The position numbers were made by a program, and so were the translations under genes. The notes beneath the pieces are model-generated. The model made no database searches. It had not been told where the DNA came from and worked only from the letters and a program-made list of their open reading frames with translations. Positions 1-12,380 of a stretch of DNA of 64,000 nt are shown piece after piece (the first letter of the stretch is position 1; the number at the start of each line of letters is the position of its first letter). Source of the DNA: Siphonodentalium dalli. Its lineage: Eukaryota > Mollusca > Scaphopoda > Gadilida > Siphonodentaliidae. The DNA is taken from contig CP136066.1 of the NCBI GenBank assembly GCA_032622095.1, positions 113,047,319 to 113,111,318 on the forward strand, read 5' to 3'.

Positions 1-2213
1 TTATATTCTTATGTCCCGTTACGGTTTATCATCAAATTCTTCTAAAGATAAAAATTCATCCGATAACCCCATGAACATTAACAAGCGGGCGCAAATTACG
101 TTTACGTGTGATCATATTACTCCATTATGTCGGATAATCGTGACCACCCAACAAATAGAGCCTAATTTGCGAGATAATTTAGCGTAACGTTATGGCGACG
201 CTTAACTTTTGCTTGTTAAGATATCTCTTGACCTGTATTGATGTTTTGTCGCCCAATTGTTTGAGAAGAGGTTTATTGAAGAGTATGCCGTGATTGCAAG
301 TATCAAATTACAGGGTTTCGGAAGACGATGTTCAATTTAATTGCAAAAGTCGCGGTTATATCAGAACTGAAAGAAGCGTTATAGCTGTAATTTCAGTCAT
401 TTTAACAGCGCCTCCGCACCATATCCGACGTATATTACAGGTTACTTTTAAAAGTTAACTTCCGCGAAGCGAGAGTTGCAGTTGCATTATTTGTCTAGCC
501 CGACTCGTACCGGAATTAGGTTTTTAAGGTTTCCGCAATATCAAGAAGTGCACAACGTGGTTTCCTCTGATTGAAGTTCAATTACTTTTAAAATAGAGTC
601 ACGATAATTAAATTACCTTTTGTGTTTGTTAGAATTCATTCTATTATGGGCGGCGGAAGTTAATACATGGTTATATACGAAACTAGCAGGGTGACCCAGC
701 ATTGTCGAGGTTATAGTGGTGTGGAACCCTTAGCTATGTATCAGTTTTTGCTAGATCAATATGAATGCCATGATTCCCGCCTTATATAAATATGGCAGTT
801 GAGAAGATATAAGTTTTCAAGTGACTTAATTCGGTTACCATTTTTCGAGGTTGTGAAATATGAAAACCACAATCTCCTACTAAAAACAAATCCGTCTGAT
901 ATCCGATTTTGTATTTACATTATCCGCGATGAGTTGTTGGGAGCGGTCGTTAGTCCAATATATATTGCTAATATCTTTGGCAAATATAGAAACAACGAAT
1001 GTTGCCCTGGCATCGGCGGTACAATTTTGTTCATGCACTTTTAGTGACAGGAATAGGGTCACGTTGGTTTCTTCAAACCACATTATTACATTCCTCGCAT
1101 CATGGACATGTATAACTTCGGTGGAATTATAGGCGACTACTCTTTAAACTAATCGATTAGATTCCACGTATAATGGAGAATATGTTGTGAATATTTTTTG
1201 TCTGTTCGCATATGCTACGGGTATAAGGTATCGCTTAGATAGTGGGTAGATACATGCGCGTCGGATAAACTACATATATATATACATTGTTTGTCGCGAC
1301 CCTTCTCTTCAAACCTTTATTGGCTGTTGCATGGGTGATGAAACGGAACTTACAATGTAGCGGAGCACACGTAACCATTTCTTTACTAAATGGATTCTCC
1401 CATTCAGCTATAAAAGTGTACAGTGGAATGGTATATTATGCATGTGTAGGGATGGTCAAACAAGATAAGTAGACGACAGGCAGAGGAACACATAATACGT
1501 GCAGAAGTATTATTATTTATTGGTGGCACATGTCAATATAATAAGTTCAACAAACGGCATAGCATTTTTTCAAGGGAACCACTCGCCAATGACTACTTAG
1601 TGAGAATGAGAACAGCCACCCAATCAACACGGGTCAACCCGACCCAAATACTATTTTGTTTAAACCTTTATTTAAAATAATAATAAAATATGGGACACGT
1701 GATATGATGTAGATACTTGTAGTTATGATACGCAATTGGTCTCTATATCGCATGGCGTCACTTTAAATCTCGAGTTAAAACAGTCTTAAGATTGTGGCCG
1801 AGGCTCACAATATACACACACCCTCAACCAATATTATTTACAGCCCCGCCCATGGAACTGATTATGCAGCAATTGAAATCCACGGTTCATAAAGAAGGAA
1901 TTCGCCAACACATTGAGCAATGATCTGACAAAACCTGGTTTTATTGGACTGTCGATTGAAATGGTTTAAGATGCCGTGTTATGACTAAAAATGCGGAAAC
2001 AAATTATCGCAATTGGCCAAAAATTATCCGCATACACTATATATTATCAGAACGCGGTTTGTTACACTTGACGATGCAGTCATTACTTTTAAAGGGATAC
2101 TGTATACTAAATCCGGCCGTTTATGGGACCATCTCCTATTATACTCAACTGCATATATACAACAAATGAATGAATTTGAGCCATGGGTTAGTGCAAAAGG
2201 CACCATGTGCTCT
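1..2213. other. Unrecognised intergenic sequence
   Basis: No reading frame here resembles a protein family I know. The open frames are short, overlap on both strands and have unremarkable composition. I see no tRNA, rRNA or clear tandem repeat. It may contain diverged repeats that cannot be recognised from one copy. Confidence 0.5.
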
Positions 2214-2312
2214 ATGAACGATAAAAACAACATAATTATAATGAAAATGAGTTAGTGGCTCGAGTGATAAACTCATTTTCATTATAATTACCATGTTGTT
2301 TCCATCGTTCAT
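2214..2312. repeat. Short foldback hairpin
   Basis: Two arms of about 40 bases face each other around a loop of roughly 15 bases. The left arm starts ATGAACGATAAAAACAACAT and the right arm ends ATCGTTCAT; the inner parts of the arms are GAAAATGAGTT and AACTCATTTTC. The arms differ at only a few positions. This is a long stem for chance and could be a miniature foldback element or a structured RNA. No target duplication is visible. Confidence 0.7.
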
Positions 2313-3010
2313 GATTTATTCCCATAAAAAGCTGCATGTATTCTTATTTATTTTCACAAAATGTGCCGATAATTTGGGACTGACCCACACAGCACATTAA
2401 GTCAGCCCAATATAAGGTTTGCAAGCACATATCAATGATTACGTGATCGATATAATAACTGGCTTCAGATGCAGTTCTGCTGAACTTTAAAAGCACGCCC
2501 AATTATTCTGCTAACCGCTTTTAGTGATTTGGTCAACAATTTGTGACGTCGTGTTCGTGTTACGATCTGTGTCATTTGGGTATGAAACGGGTGACCCAAT
2601 CGGCAGTTGACCAATCACTGAACAGGATTTCATTAGTGTAACGAAGGCGGGCAATGTACATATTCGTACATAATGCGTAAAAACATGTAAATGACACACA
2701 GGCTCAAAACGCGCGCAGTACGAATAGCATATATATATCACGGTATGTGTTACCGGTAGGGAATGCCTCAACGATATATGCTTTTTTGAGTCATAATTAT
2801 GTATATGATATAGAGAAAATAGGCATATACAGTAAGTCCACATGATGACCAGATTATGGATATCTTAAGTATAGATAACTAGATAAGTTTAATAGGCAAA
2901 ACATCCTTATAAGAACAGTATGCAAACATAATAATATATAGTTGTACATTGAACAATATAATACATGATATAATAATAGATGAATGTGCATAGGGTCGTC
3001 TCGTCTTCAT
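2313..3010. other. Unrecognised AT-rich sequence
   Basis: A 110-codon frame on the minus strand (2,511-2,843) matches nothing I recognise and has no domain features. The rest is AT-rich with short simple stretches such as the GAGAGAGA run just downstream. Confidence 0.45.
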
Positions 3011-3480
3011 TTATTCATTGCTTATGAGGCGTTGCTCATCGCGTGCGGAAAATAATTTTCGGATTATATGACATATTGAAGTGCATGAATTTGAAATATT
3101 GTTGGATAGGATTTTGACAAGCTGTTCAGTTTGTGTCATGTTTTCAAAGTCTGGGAGAGAGAGAGTGTTTTTCATCTTCAATAGCATCATCGGAACAAAA
3201 TATACATAGTCTTTGTTACAATGCCGTCGGTGGTTGGGTGTGGCGTCCCTTTTCAATAGCCAGTTTATGATTACTTATACGCAGTCTAGTAAAAACGATT
3301 CTATTTTCTATTGATGGCGTGTGAAGAAGATAAGGTTCTATTTCGTACTTATAGAAAGAATGAATCTAAATAAAATAGTTCTTGTTCATTATATGCGTCT
3401 GTTAGCTATTGCATAAGCCAGGGAAGCAGAAGAAGATTGCGGAACTTAAAAATATAATGCTCTTGTTGCAGAGAAAATGA
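3011..3480 (-). pseudogene. Relic of non-LTR retrotransposon ORF2 C-terminus
   Basis: On the minus strand, across a frameshift near 3,165, the conceptual translation contains RLRISNHKLAIEKGRH followed by a C-x2-C segment (LCIFC) and EDEKH. This is the region after the reverse transcriptase domain that ends in a zinc-knuckle-like motif. The larger element at 12,381-18,297 has the same layout: RLRASNHVLEIEKGRH, then CPVC, then EIHF. The two therefore belong to related families. Only the last part of ORF2 remains and it is clearly dead. The upstream boundary is uncertain. Confidence 0.7.
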
Positions 3481-3654
3481 ACTCGCCAAAGCAGTAAGGC
3501 TATCTAGGAGCGTGAATGTCTGAATGCCATGTTTGTTGATTATACGTAATGCGTTCGTCACATGTGCGAACTACATGTATGATATGCAATCCGGATACAT
3601 ATGAATTAGGACACTAACGTACGATATATGGAAATTAACACACATAGCAATGTT

Positions 3655-4110
3655 ATTATACCCTACTTTCGAAGAAAATGGGGCGTATACTGGATTGACT
3701 GCGTCTGTCCGTCCGTCACACTTTCTATTTCTGTCCGTCAATCTTTCTCCCGCCGTGTGTCCGTCCGTCCGTCCGACCTCATAACTCGAACAACTTAGAT
3801 TTCAATAATTTTTTTGCATGCAATCTCCTTAGGACCGCCTCTCCGCATGATGCTATTTGCGGTGCGGTCCGACTTTCTTTTTTTAAGTTACGCCTTCATT
3901 TTCGACTCATTTTGACCGACTTAATCCGACTTAATAACTTTAACAAATACGAACCGATTTCAATAATTTTTGGTATACATGCTTCTCACAACACCCTCTC
4001 TACATGATGCGGCTTAGGGTTGGCTCGACCTGTTTTTCCTAACATTACACTTCATTTTTGACTTAGAAAATTTTGGGCTTCTTGCGACACCATATCGATA
4101 TTATTAATCC
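3655..4110. repeat. Dispersed repeat with GTCC run and two internal units
   Basis: It begins near TACCCTACTTTCGAAGAAAA and carries GTCC tetramer runs at about 3,706-3,778. Two related units of about 158 bases follow, each containing a TTTCAATAATTTTT block, a CTCTCCGCATGATGC or CTCTACATGATGC block, and a TTCATTTT(T/C)GACT block. Tetramer runs beside a conserved block are common in short non-autonomous elements of invertebrates. Only this copy is present in the window, so the family is not defined. Confidence 0.5.
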
Positions 4111-4595
4111 AAATTTTTGTTTAAAGTTAAAAATCTTTTTTGTTGGGTTTACGGATAATGCGGGTTGAATTTGCCACGGTGTGGGTATGCTAGCACGCGA
4201 GTGCACACCTCTTGTTGTACGTGGTTCTTGGCCAATTGTATTTTAATCAGGTTCATTGCGACTCAGTTCCAAGTCTTCACGGTGAAGTCTACGTCTGCTG
4301 TGACACTGAATAGGAAGTTAAGGATACTGAGATTCACCCTGCGTGCATATATAACGTGCAGCAAGGTGAGCTTCGACCACCGACCCTCTTCCAAAACACC
4401 TGATACGGGAAACGGGAAAACGAACGTGAAGTAGTGATACATATTAATTGTTCTGAGAATTTGAGTGATGTCTTTCGTGAAACCCTCCATGCGGCCACAA
4501 AACAACCTATGGGTGTGAACGTATTTTCATACTTTTCCAGACGACGCTGGTGATGGTGACGACGGTGATGACGTTGGACATAATGATATTGATTA
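4111..4595. other. Region downstream of the glycosyltransferase, probable 3' UTR in part
   Basis: This lies just past the stop codon of the minus-strand gene at 4,596-5,846 and probably holds its 3' untranslated region. I find no AATAAA on the minus strand here. A short GATG/GACG-rich stretch lies at 4,545-4,580. The three overlapping frames of 80-89 codons look like chance. Confidence 0.35.
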
Positions 4596-5846
4596 TCATC
4601 CATTCTGAAGACATGTCTTGTTTCTAGTCAGTGCTTGCCATATCTCTTTGGCGAGTTTAGGTTTCACATCTTTAGATAGCATTTTCTTGTTTTCAGAAAA
4701 GTCGCACACCGTTGCCGTTTTCCGGAAATAGTATAACTCATGTGGTATATGTTTATGCGTAACTCCGACAACACGGCCAACAATCCCTGTTATAAACACA
4801 TCCTCCATATTAACATACGGCAGATACTCTGCTACAGTAACGATAGACTTTGCAACATGTTTTGACATCACATAAAATATTCCTACTGTATAAGGTGGAT
4901 AATGTTTGTCTTTAAATGCAGCCGTTGATACAGCGTACTTTCCTTTACGATCAATGCGGCCATCTTTGATCACAAAACCTAAGATGGCGTTTGTCATATC
5001 GATTGCAGCGATGCGATTGGACATCATTAACAGGTTGATGAAGATATCGTCATCACATTTCGCAACTAAACGCACCGACGGACACTGTGAAGTCACCCAG
5101 TTAAGTCCAGCGAGGACCTTTAGTGTTAAATTAAAATAGCTGTCTTTCATGTCAATTTGTAGTATATCATCAGTTGTGTTAGCTTCCATTCGCAAGGCTG
5201 TTTCTTCCTTAGCTATCGCATTACTCCCAATAAGGAAAATGACACCGATATTGTTTTTTAATTGTGAGTCATTTTGTGGCCACGTGTGAGTTTTCTGTAC
5301 ACTGCCCCATGTATTTCTTATCGAGGCGCGTTTTTTGTAATTTGTATGCACTGATAACACCAAGAATACGAAATCTGGAGACGTTTCCCCGTTGCAGACA
5401 GTGTTGGGTGATATATTTGTCTTGAGCGCCAGAGAGTACTGCTTCTCCTTCCTTGGACAAAATGTTTGTGACGTGTTTGATGTCTTCGTGTACTCGTCCG
5501 TTACGTTTGGACAATGCATAGCTCTCAGCGACTCGATGAGTGTTCCATTCGTTTCCGATGATTCACGGATCTTCGTTTCAAACGGCCTATTTGTCCCGTT
5601 GTCAACGATAACAGCCATTTCCGACAAGGATACGCGAGACGTTGTGTTCAATTGGTGGTCTTGCCCACTATGTTCAACAAGAACCGATTCATTACCTGGC
5701 GTAGACGAATTGGAACGCGAATTATGTGTGTGTGAATTAGGAAGGTAGTAGGCATGCCAACGCATGTGTGTGTGAATTATGTGAGTAACCGTGGCAACAG
5801 CAACGAACATCATAAATGACATGAATATGCGTTTGATCTTCGCCAT
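4596..5846 (-). CDS. Beta-1,3-galactosyltransferase / N-acetylglucosaminyltransferase family protein (GT31)
   Basis: A complete 416-residue frame with no intron. It encodes a type II Golgi membrane enzyme: a short cytosolic start (MAKIKRIF), one membrane segment at about 8-26, a Ser/Thr/Asn-rich stem to about 150 with N-glycosylation sequons near residues 46, 52, 67, 85, 100, 114 and 124, then the catalytic domain. GT31 motifs appear in order: PDFVFLVLSV (157-166), RASIRNTWG (173-181), the DSYFNLTLK block (235-243), the metal-binding DDD (265-267, in KCDDDIFIN), YPPYTVGIFYVMS (316-328) and MEDVFITG (347-354). Members transfer galactose or N-acetylglucosamine in beta-1,3 linkage to glycoproteins or glycolipids; donor and acceptor cannot be told from sequence. 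The first methionine sits directly before the membrane segment. All landmarks are intact, so this is probably functional. Intronless multicopy GT31 genes are common in several invertebrate lineages. Confidence 0.93.
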   Translation of the reverse strand: MAKIKRIFMSFMMFVAVATVTHIIHTHMRWHAYYLPNSHTHNSRSNSSTPGNESVLVEHSGQDHQLNTTSRVSLSEMAVIVDNGTNRPFETKIRESSETNGTLIESLRAMHCPNVTDEYTKTSNTSQTFCPRKEKQYSLALKTNISPNTVCNGETSPDFVFLVLSVHTNYKKRASIRNTWGSVQKTHTWPQNDSQLKNNIGVIFLIGSNAIAKEETALRMEANTTDDILQIDMKDSYFNLTLKVLAGLNWVTSQCPSVRLVAKCDDDIFINLLMMSNRIAAIDMTNAILGFVIKDGRIDRKGKYAVSTAAFKDKHYPPYTVGIFYVMSKHVAKSIVTVAEYLPYVNMEDVFITGIVGRVVGVTHKHIPHELYYFRKTATVCDFSENKKMLSKDVKPKLAKEIWQALTRNKTCLQNG

Positions 5847-5849
5847 GGC

Positions 5850-6780
5850 TGTATGAACTTAAGACTGGGTATTGCCCTGTTGTCAAGATACGCGAGTCGA
5901 TACAAGTACATGTATTCGCAAACACACTAGTGGTCAATCGCTCGTTGTGCTAAAGTTGCTATAATGCTCGCGTTGGTCCTTTTTGGCATATTACCACATA
6001 TATATGTAGCTTTAATAGTGTTGCTTCCCGAACTTCGTGTCTCCGTATACGTGTAGCATCAACTCAACGCCAAACAGTGTAGAAAACGTACACTGGTGTG
6101 GGAGACATCTCACTGAAATTAGACAAGAACCATGTTTCAGATTATAATTCTAACCATTACGTGACCAAAACGACCGTAGAAGGCAGTGTTGTTTTGATAC
6201 GTGACTGTATTTGTTAGCTTAAACGTATTCCACGTTACATGAACATTCAGTGTAGTTACCAATACACACCGCGTACACTAGCATCTTCATCGTAGCAGAT
6301 CAGGCGGGAGGAAGTCTCTGGGAGCTAAATTAAGTATTTTACGTCACGAAGCTTAACATTTCAGAAGAAAAAAAAATCATTATACTATGGTTGTAATACG
6401 TGAGTCCGTCAGTTTACATGATAAAATAACTGGTTGACAAAAAACTCATTGCAGATTGCTTCATCGCTTCCACAAATAGCATAATTGTACCTGCTCATGC
6501 ATTAGCCTTGCTCCTTCATTAGCCCATTCGGATTGGGCGGGGAAAATAGAAGGTTTAGTTTGAGCAATATATACATGTATAACATGTTAATAACGTTATA
6601 CGCTACAAGGAGAAATAAGTCCACTCTAAAACTTAGAAAATCACACTAAAGTTGCGCATGGATACAACAAACCACATCACTCGTCAAAATTAAAAAATCT
6701 CGATTCACAATTTTTTTCCCGTTAAGAGTTTCGGTGGAATTTGCCAAAAGCCTCAACCTACCCGGGAGATTTTAAAATTT
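5850..6780. other. Upstream of the glycosyltransferase; no gene seen
   Basis: This would hold the promoter and 5' untranslated region of the minus-strand glycosyltransferase. A TATATATG-like stretch near 5,995-6,010 is at a plausible distance but is not diagnostic in AT-rich DNA. I recognise no coding sequence or named repeat. Confidence 0.35.
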
Positions 6781-6781
6781 T

Positions 6782-6844
6782 GACCGGAGTGGATGTGGTT
6801 AGTAGAATTCATGACCGAAGTGGATGTGGTTAGTAGAATTCATG
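6782..6844. repeat. 31-bp tandem duplication
   Basis: Two adjacent copies of a 31-base unit with the core GTGGATGTGGTTAGTAGAAT differ at one position (CGGAG versus CGAAG). The duplication is recent. Confidence 0.85.
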
Positions 6845-7180
6845 CACAACTTTAGTGCTAATCTCGTTTGATAGTTCGTGTCCGGTTTGTTGGAAATTTC
6901 AGATTAATAGTCCAATTAGTATTTAGTTTGAAAGTTGTTGTTTTATACCAAAAGTTAATATTCTCCCACTTTCAGTAAAATTTTCGACAGCGAATTTTCA
7001 ACCATGGGTTGCTTATAGTTTATAATTTCCACCATATGGGGTGTAAAGCTTGAGGTACCATGCAGTAATTCAGTTGTGAAAATTATAATCTAATTGTTAT
7101 TTCCTGGGGCCAATATGGAAAAGAATGTTGTGTTATATTAGTCCCAGGTATTTCGCAAACATACAAGTTTCGTCGGGCTC

Positions 7181-7202
7181 AATTGGGGTGGGGGGGGGGG
7201 GT
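7181..7202. repeat. Poly-G run
   Basis: A nearly pure G run follows the sequence TTGGGGTGG. It lies in otherwise unannotated sequence. It could form a quadruplex or a triplex and its length may be mis-assembled. Confidence 0.7.
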
Positions 7203-7369
7203 AATTATGCTGGACCATTGGAGTTGAAAATTTGTAACCGAGTAATTTGACTCGGGGAACCTTATTAGATGTGTCTTAATAGGGCAATAATAATTAGTTT
7301 AACTAAATAATTAATTTATACTCAAAATGGCAGCCGGTCGTTGAAAATTTATTCACATGGGTAAATAGA

Positions 7370-7860
7370 CCCGATGAGTCTCGTGGGATAGGTCTAGTTC
7401 ACCACCGACGACATAAAGGGGCACTAATAAACAAATATGAGTAATAAAGAGCATTCTTTTTATCAGCTTTGATAATATGTAGGAAAATTGGAACACATGG
7501 GTCACTTGACCGGGAGAATATAATGTAATAGGTGCCTTTGCATCATATGGATAATAAACAGCGTTCCTTATCAGTTTAGCCGATATGTAGGGAAATTGCT
7601 AGGGCCTACGCAGGGGTCACGGGATAGGCCCCTTTGACATCGGGTGGCTTAAACCCGGAGCTAATAAAGTGCATTAACATTAATGATAAATGACGAGCGT
7701 TTATTGCGAGCTAAGAAGATATGTAGGGGAATTGGCACACAGGCGTAATTTGACACGCGGGGTTTCGTGGGATAGGTGCCGTTGACATCAGTTGACTTAA
7801 AGAGACACTAATAAATGACAATAAAGAGCGTTTAGTATCCACTTAATATAAACTAAAAAC
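7370..7860. repeat. Degenerate tandem repeat, unit about 105-150 bp
   Basis: Three to four diverged units each carry a GATATGTAGG(A/G)AAATTGG-like block (near 7,474, 7,580 and 7,718), an AATAAAGAGCGTT-like block and a GGGATAGG(T/C) block. Spacing varies, so units have gained and lost sequence. The same AATAAAGAGCG phrase also occurs in the MITE family at 10,554, 57,903 and 61,541, possibly by chance. Confidence 0.55.
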
Positions 7861-9089
7861 AAGTGCAAAACATAATAAGTGCCTGCCTGCCTGCCTGGAT
7901 TTATAGAAAATCCTTCTTCCTAAAAACAACACATGAGGGGAATCAGTCTATGTAAACATACACTCAGATTCATACTGATACTGAGTCTATTGCATTCCCA
8001 CCAACTTTTCATTTCTGAACGGTAGTGGGCTTCCCCCAAATTACGTCACACGGCACTAAATATAAATCTGAAATTAGTTGTGATTGACAGGCGTAAACAT
8101 GGTCACGTGCCAGTGCCGTCATGGCCGCTTCAACCCTGTGAAGCCGATTCTAAGAATCGGAATTAATAGTTGCAGGGTTTGTGACTTTTCGTTCGGCGGT
8201 TGTTTTACTGACAATAAAGGGAAACAGCTAACTTCCGGGATCCAAAATAATATGTACAATAACTAAGACAGATCTTCTTGAAATTATAAAAAAAATGTCA
8301 ATTTATGTGGATCTCTTGGACTCAGAACGAATTATTATTTAGATTGGCCAGGCGATTTGTCGACCATGTTGTCAACAAATAACACAAATCAACGGCCACG
8401 AATCAAAAATACATGAATGTCGCGACTATTTGCTAAAACAACTCCAGAACTAAAAACAAAAGTTAAATGACATAACAAAACAATCTATCAGTTCCCCAGT
8501 ACCGGCAGTAGTACCACCGCAGCCAAAACGAGCGAAGAGCAACACAATTCTACCACCAACCCCACCGAAACCCTCCCGACCTTACACAGCCGTATTATTA
8601 GCTCCAACGATTGGCCAGTTGTACCCTAATTACAGTTGCCTGCAATCCAAATTCCGGTGATTCTTGATTTTAAACTTTCGACCGCTCGTCAACAATCTAC
8701 TTTATTTGTCGATTTGTGAATTTCTCTTCTGGTATAACATGACGTCATGGATACTATTTTAACAACATTTAGCCACACCTTCGGAATTTCCACACCGAAA
8801 GCACGTGACATGTTACTAGTTTTTTATTGGGGCACACATTTCTTGGAGCTAAGTTTTGATTGGCGGTAATTACAAGGAATCCCGGGTTTGGGAAATGAAA
8901 ACTGAACGAAAGGTCGTCAGACCCACTATTTTGTATATGTGGGTATGTAGTTTACTCCAGACTGGAGGGGAATAAGCTCTCTTTGTCATAGAATAGGAAA
9001 ATACATCCTATTTAAATTCGGAAACCATTGCAAACTCCGTAACTTTGGTAGCGACTTAAAGAGTGAATTGCACAATATATCATAAGCAC
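7861..9089. other. Unrecognised intergenic sequence
   Basis: A short GCCT run lies near 7,882. A 60-codon frame at 8,084-8,266 has several cysteines but no recognisable domain and does not begin at a conventional ATG. Nothing else is supported. Confidence 0.4.
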
Positions 9090-10320
9090 ATATAAGATAG
9101 TCTGTGCCAACTGAGATTTTGGGGAAAAAACACTTTTCGAAATAAAATCAGTGAAAACTGGAATTGAGCTCTAGGGATAACATTTCACCTTATTTGTTTT
9201 TGTTGGAAACTCACCTGAACTATTGAGTATGGCCATGCGTAGATGTTCTTAGAGTTTATATGGTTATCTCAATGTTCTACGGCTCATGTTGAGGTAAAAA
9301 TCAACCTTTTTGTTGAACAAATTCTGGAATCCAACAGAACATAATATACGTTGTTAATGGATGCAATTTTATCGCAATACCTAGTTTTATCTAGCTATAA
9401 TTATGCTTTCGATGTAATTAATCCACAAAATGTGTCAAAGGTTGTGGTGTGGTTGTGGTGTCAAAAATTTGGATTTTATTAGAAAATCGTTATTTTTGCA
9501 AATAAAACCAGTGAATACAGGAATTTGAGTCCCGATTTTTTTAAATTGTTTATGGTCATGGTCACCCACTACCAAGATGTATTAAATATCAAAATGTTCC
9601 GCTTTATGTGAGGAATAAAGACAAGGATTTAGTCAGAATAAAGTTAGTGCGACCTGGGATTTTTTTGCGAAAATTACTATTTCCCAGCTAAAAATACAGG
9701 CAAAGTTCGAATATGGGTTCCGTCCAATTATTTTTACATGAGTTACGGCAATTAAAACTCTCACACTATTACATAAAGATGTATATAATATTTTTTTGGA
9801 TTTCACAATTCTCTCATTTTTCAGCACAAATGTGGTTTTTGCCAGAAAATTAACCCTAAAAAATTTATTCACATCACACAACACGTGTTCATTACCATAT
9901 TATGTCGTCTGGTTGAGTCACCGACCACAAATAGGGTGAACTGTTCTAGAGTTGGAATCCAGTGTTCACTGATTTTATTTATGAAAAAGTATTTTTACCC
10001 TAAAAGTCCGAACTCACACTGATGTTTTACTGTAACCGTTTCTTTACCCCCCCCCCCCCCCCCCACATACAGCCGATCGTTTTGATATATAACATATGTT
10101 GGTGGTGAGTGAAAGATTAGAGTTGAGGACCATAACATGTGAAATGTTATTACTAGAGCTCAATTCCACTTTTAACTGATTTAATTTCGAAAAAAAAATA
10201 TTTTTCCCCAAAATCTCAGTTAGCACAGATTCTTGTTTCTGGTTAACTCAGTTTCATATTCCCCATTTCCCTGCGAACATTGTGATATATAATACGTCTT
10301 GGTGGTCGGTGACATGATTC
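9090..10320. repeat. Cluster of inverted and tandem repeats with a poly-C run
   Basis: The stretch at about 9,105-9,190, reading GTGCCAACTGAGATTTTGGG and then a CAGTGAAAACTGGAATT-like block, returns inverted at about 10,150-10,235. Related CACTGATTTTATTT-like blocks also occur near 9,500 and 9,970, and a CCACCAAG/CTTGGTGG block occurs in both orientations (9,575 and 10,295). A pure C run lies at about 10,046-10,064. This is a decayed foldback or satellite cluster with no coding content; short frames inside it are spurious. Confidence 0.6.
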
Positions 10321-10553
10321 AACTCGAAAAATAAAGCCCTTTTCTGGTCCAATATTTTCTGCTATATAAACCAGTATAATTTAATTGGCTACGTCCAGTA
10401 ATAAAAGAGAGAAGGAGATTAGAATTTGCTTGAATATCATAATTTTGAGATTTTGGAATGCTTTCAACGTACCTTTAGCCAAAAATGATCTCCTGTAAGA
10501 ATAATATAGATAAAATATTAGTGGTTATGTTATTTACCTTCAATGATAATTAA

Positions 10554-11045
10554 AGGCACGTGAGGCCTTAGTTGTCGAAAATATTCATATTTGTTCCAAT
10601 CACCGTAAACAGAAAAACATTAAAACGCATAGTTTCGTTCATATGTACCATGACCATCGCGTAAACAGCATGTTATCATAAAGATTTACTATATTTTACC
10701 TAAGCAAGAGCCTGATTGTGTTACAGAAGACAGCACAATGCTGCTGGCTAATCACACACAAATGGCATAAACGCTCTTTATTCGTTCCATATCAGGAATT
10801 CACCAACAAAGAACGCTCTTTATGTTTACCATCATAATATAAACAAACACCAGAAAAGTTACTTTTTATGCTGTTGTTTACATAACAATGGTCAAAGATA
10901 TGACAATAACATACTGTTTATGCGATATTTCTTATTTGTATACGGACAAAGTCTGTCTACATTTTGTTGTTCTTTCTGTTTGTGGCGGTTTTTGACGGGT
11001 GGAAATATTTCCACAGGATACCCACCGCCAAGGCCAACCGTACCT
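10554..11045 (+). mobile_element. MITE family A, copy 1, TTAA target site
   Basis: A 492-bp non-autonomous element flanked on both sides by TTAA (10,550-10,553 and 11,046-11,049). Its imperfect terminal inverted repeats read AGGCACGTGAGGCC at the left and, on the other strand, AGGTACGGTTGGCC at the right. Copies 2 and 3 at 57,903-58,397 (inverted) and 61,541-62,014 are almost identical through most of their length. TTAA target duplication is typical of piggyBac-type transposases, which are absent here, so mobilisation in trans is inferred. Confidence 0.88.
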
Positions 11046-11184
11046 TTAATAGTTAAATGATTAAAATGGGCTTGTTTGGGGTGTCTATGGGCTCTGAAAT
11101 GCTCCAATCCAGTAGTCCAGGGACTCCCCAAACCCCTGCTAGCATATTATATAGTATATGTCACAAAAAATTACAAATATGTCA

Positions 11185-12250
11185 CTACCGACACGCACTG
11201 CAGCGGCACTCCGGGCCATCCCAGGACATAACCAAGGATTTAAAATGGTTAAAATTTGATTGCATCCTGATATGTTCCGGATGTTTCTTTGAAATTGTAT
11301 ACCTAAAATTATATTTAGTGTTCTTCCAGCAAATTAAATCCTGTAAGCACATAGGTGACAACTTATTTAAAATTATAAATGTTTCAATAGCCATAGTCGT
11401 TGGTCTTCGCACTTTGAGGGATGATACCTTGGCTTTGAGGAGGTCTTCATACGACGAAATCTGGTCATTATATAAAGCGTAATGCTCGAAATTTTACATT
11501 TTCAAGTTTCTTGTTACTTTCATTACTGCAAAACTGTCACGCTTAAGGACAAAAATTAAAATTAGATAAAATAAATGTATGGAATATAATCTTGGACAGA
11601 TTGTTCAAGTTGTGTCCTATGAGTTTCAGAACATTAATCTGACGTGATGCATTTGTGGCATATGTTTGAAATATGAATGTCAAACTTCAGTGTGTAGTCA
11701 ACGTCGATACCCAACAATTTTACTGTTTCATCATGTTTCAGTTTGAACATCGGGTTTAGTGAAGATGTTGCAGCTCCTATTGCAATAGGTTGGAATTGAT
11801 CAGTATTAGCTTGCATACCGTTGGATTTAAACCATTTCACCAACGTATTTAACGCATGTTGAAGCGTGTCCAAAAGTGCATTAAAATCTGGGTGTGAAAA
11901 TGACAAGGTCCGTATAGTTATAAAAATCACTAGTATGTATGAAATAGAAAGTATCGTTGATAAAGACATTGCATAACAACGGTCCTATATATAGGAATAA
12001 TACTTGAAGAACTCATTTGGTTGTGTCCGACCAGTCGCTGAAGACTACTTGAAGTTTAATCTGCTGTTTACGATTAGTTAAATAGCCGAGGAGGAGGGAG
12101 GTCGTTTTGTCAGAAATTACATAGGATAATTTAGTAAGAAGAAGTTGATAAGTCCATGATAATAGCTGCAACATATTTATGTTGATCAAGTGCAGAAAAG
12201 CTTGAAATGCTCCACTATTTAATACAAATTCATAAGATCATCTTGTTCAA
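11185..12250 (-). pseudogene. 3' end of a non-LTR reverse transcriptase (second lineage)
   Basis: Read on the minus strand across several frameshifts, this shows late palm and thumb landmarks of a jockey/CR1-type reverse transcriptase: a YLTNRKQQIKL segment near 12,100, a VFIND segment near 11,970, SHPDFNALLDTLQHALN, a WFKSNGMQAN block (11,800-11,830), LLGIDVD and HISNICHK. The end reads HPEHIRMQSNFNHFKSL, then WDGPECRCSAC before a stop at 11,185. The ADD motif itself is blurred by a frameshift near 11,910. This is a different lineage from the element immediately upstream, which ends with a C-x2-C knuckle instead. It is 5'-truncated and dead. Confidence 0.8.
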
Positions 12251-12380
12251 ATGTTATCTCGCATCTATTGTGCGTGGAGAGGGATGTCACTAAGTTGACA
12301 AAAATTCTGTCCCAATCCCCATGTATATACTTATATAGAATATAATACGTTTAAAGTAATATAGAGCCATTGTCTCACTT

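Noticed and set aside
5269-5748. Frames overlapping the glycosyltransferase (5,269-5,514 minus, 5,392-5,748 plus)
   Set aside because: They are shadows of the 416-codon gene, which has every family motif.
8084-8266. Small cysteine-containing frame
   Set aside because: No conventional start, no repeat copies and no domain pattern.
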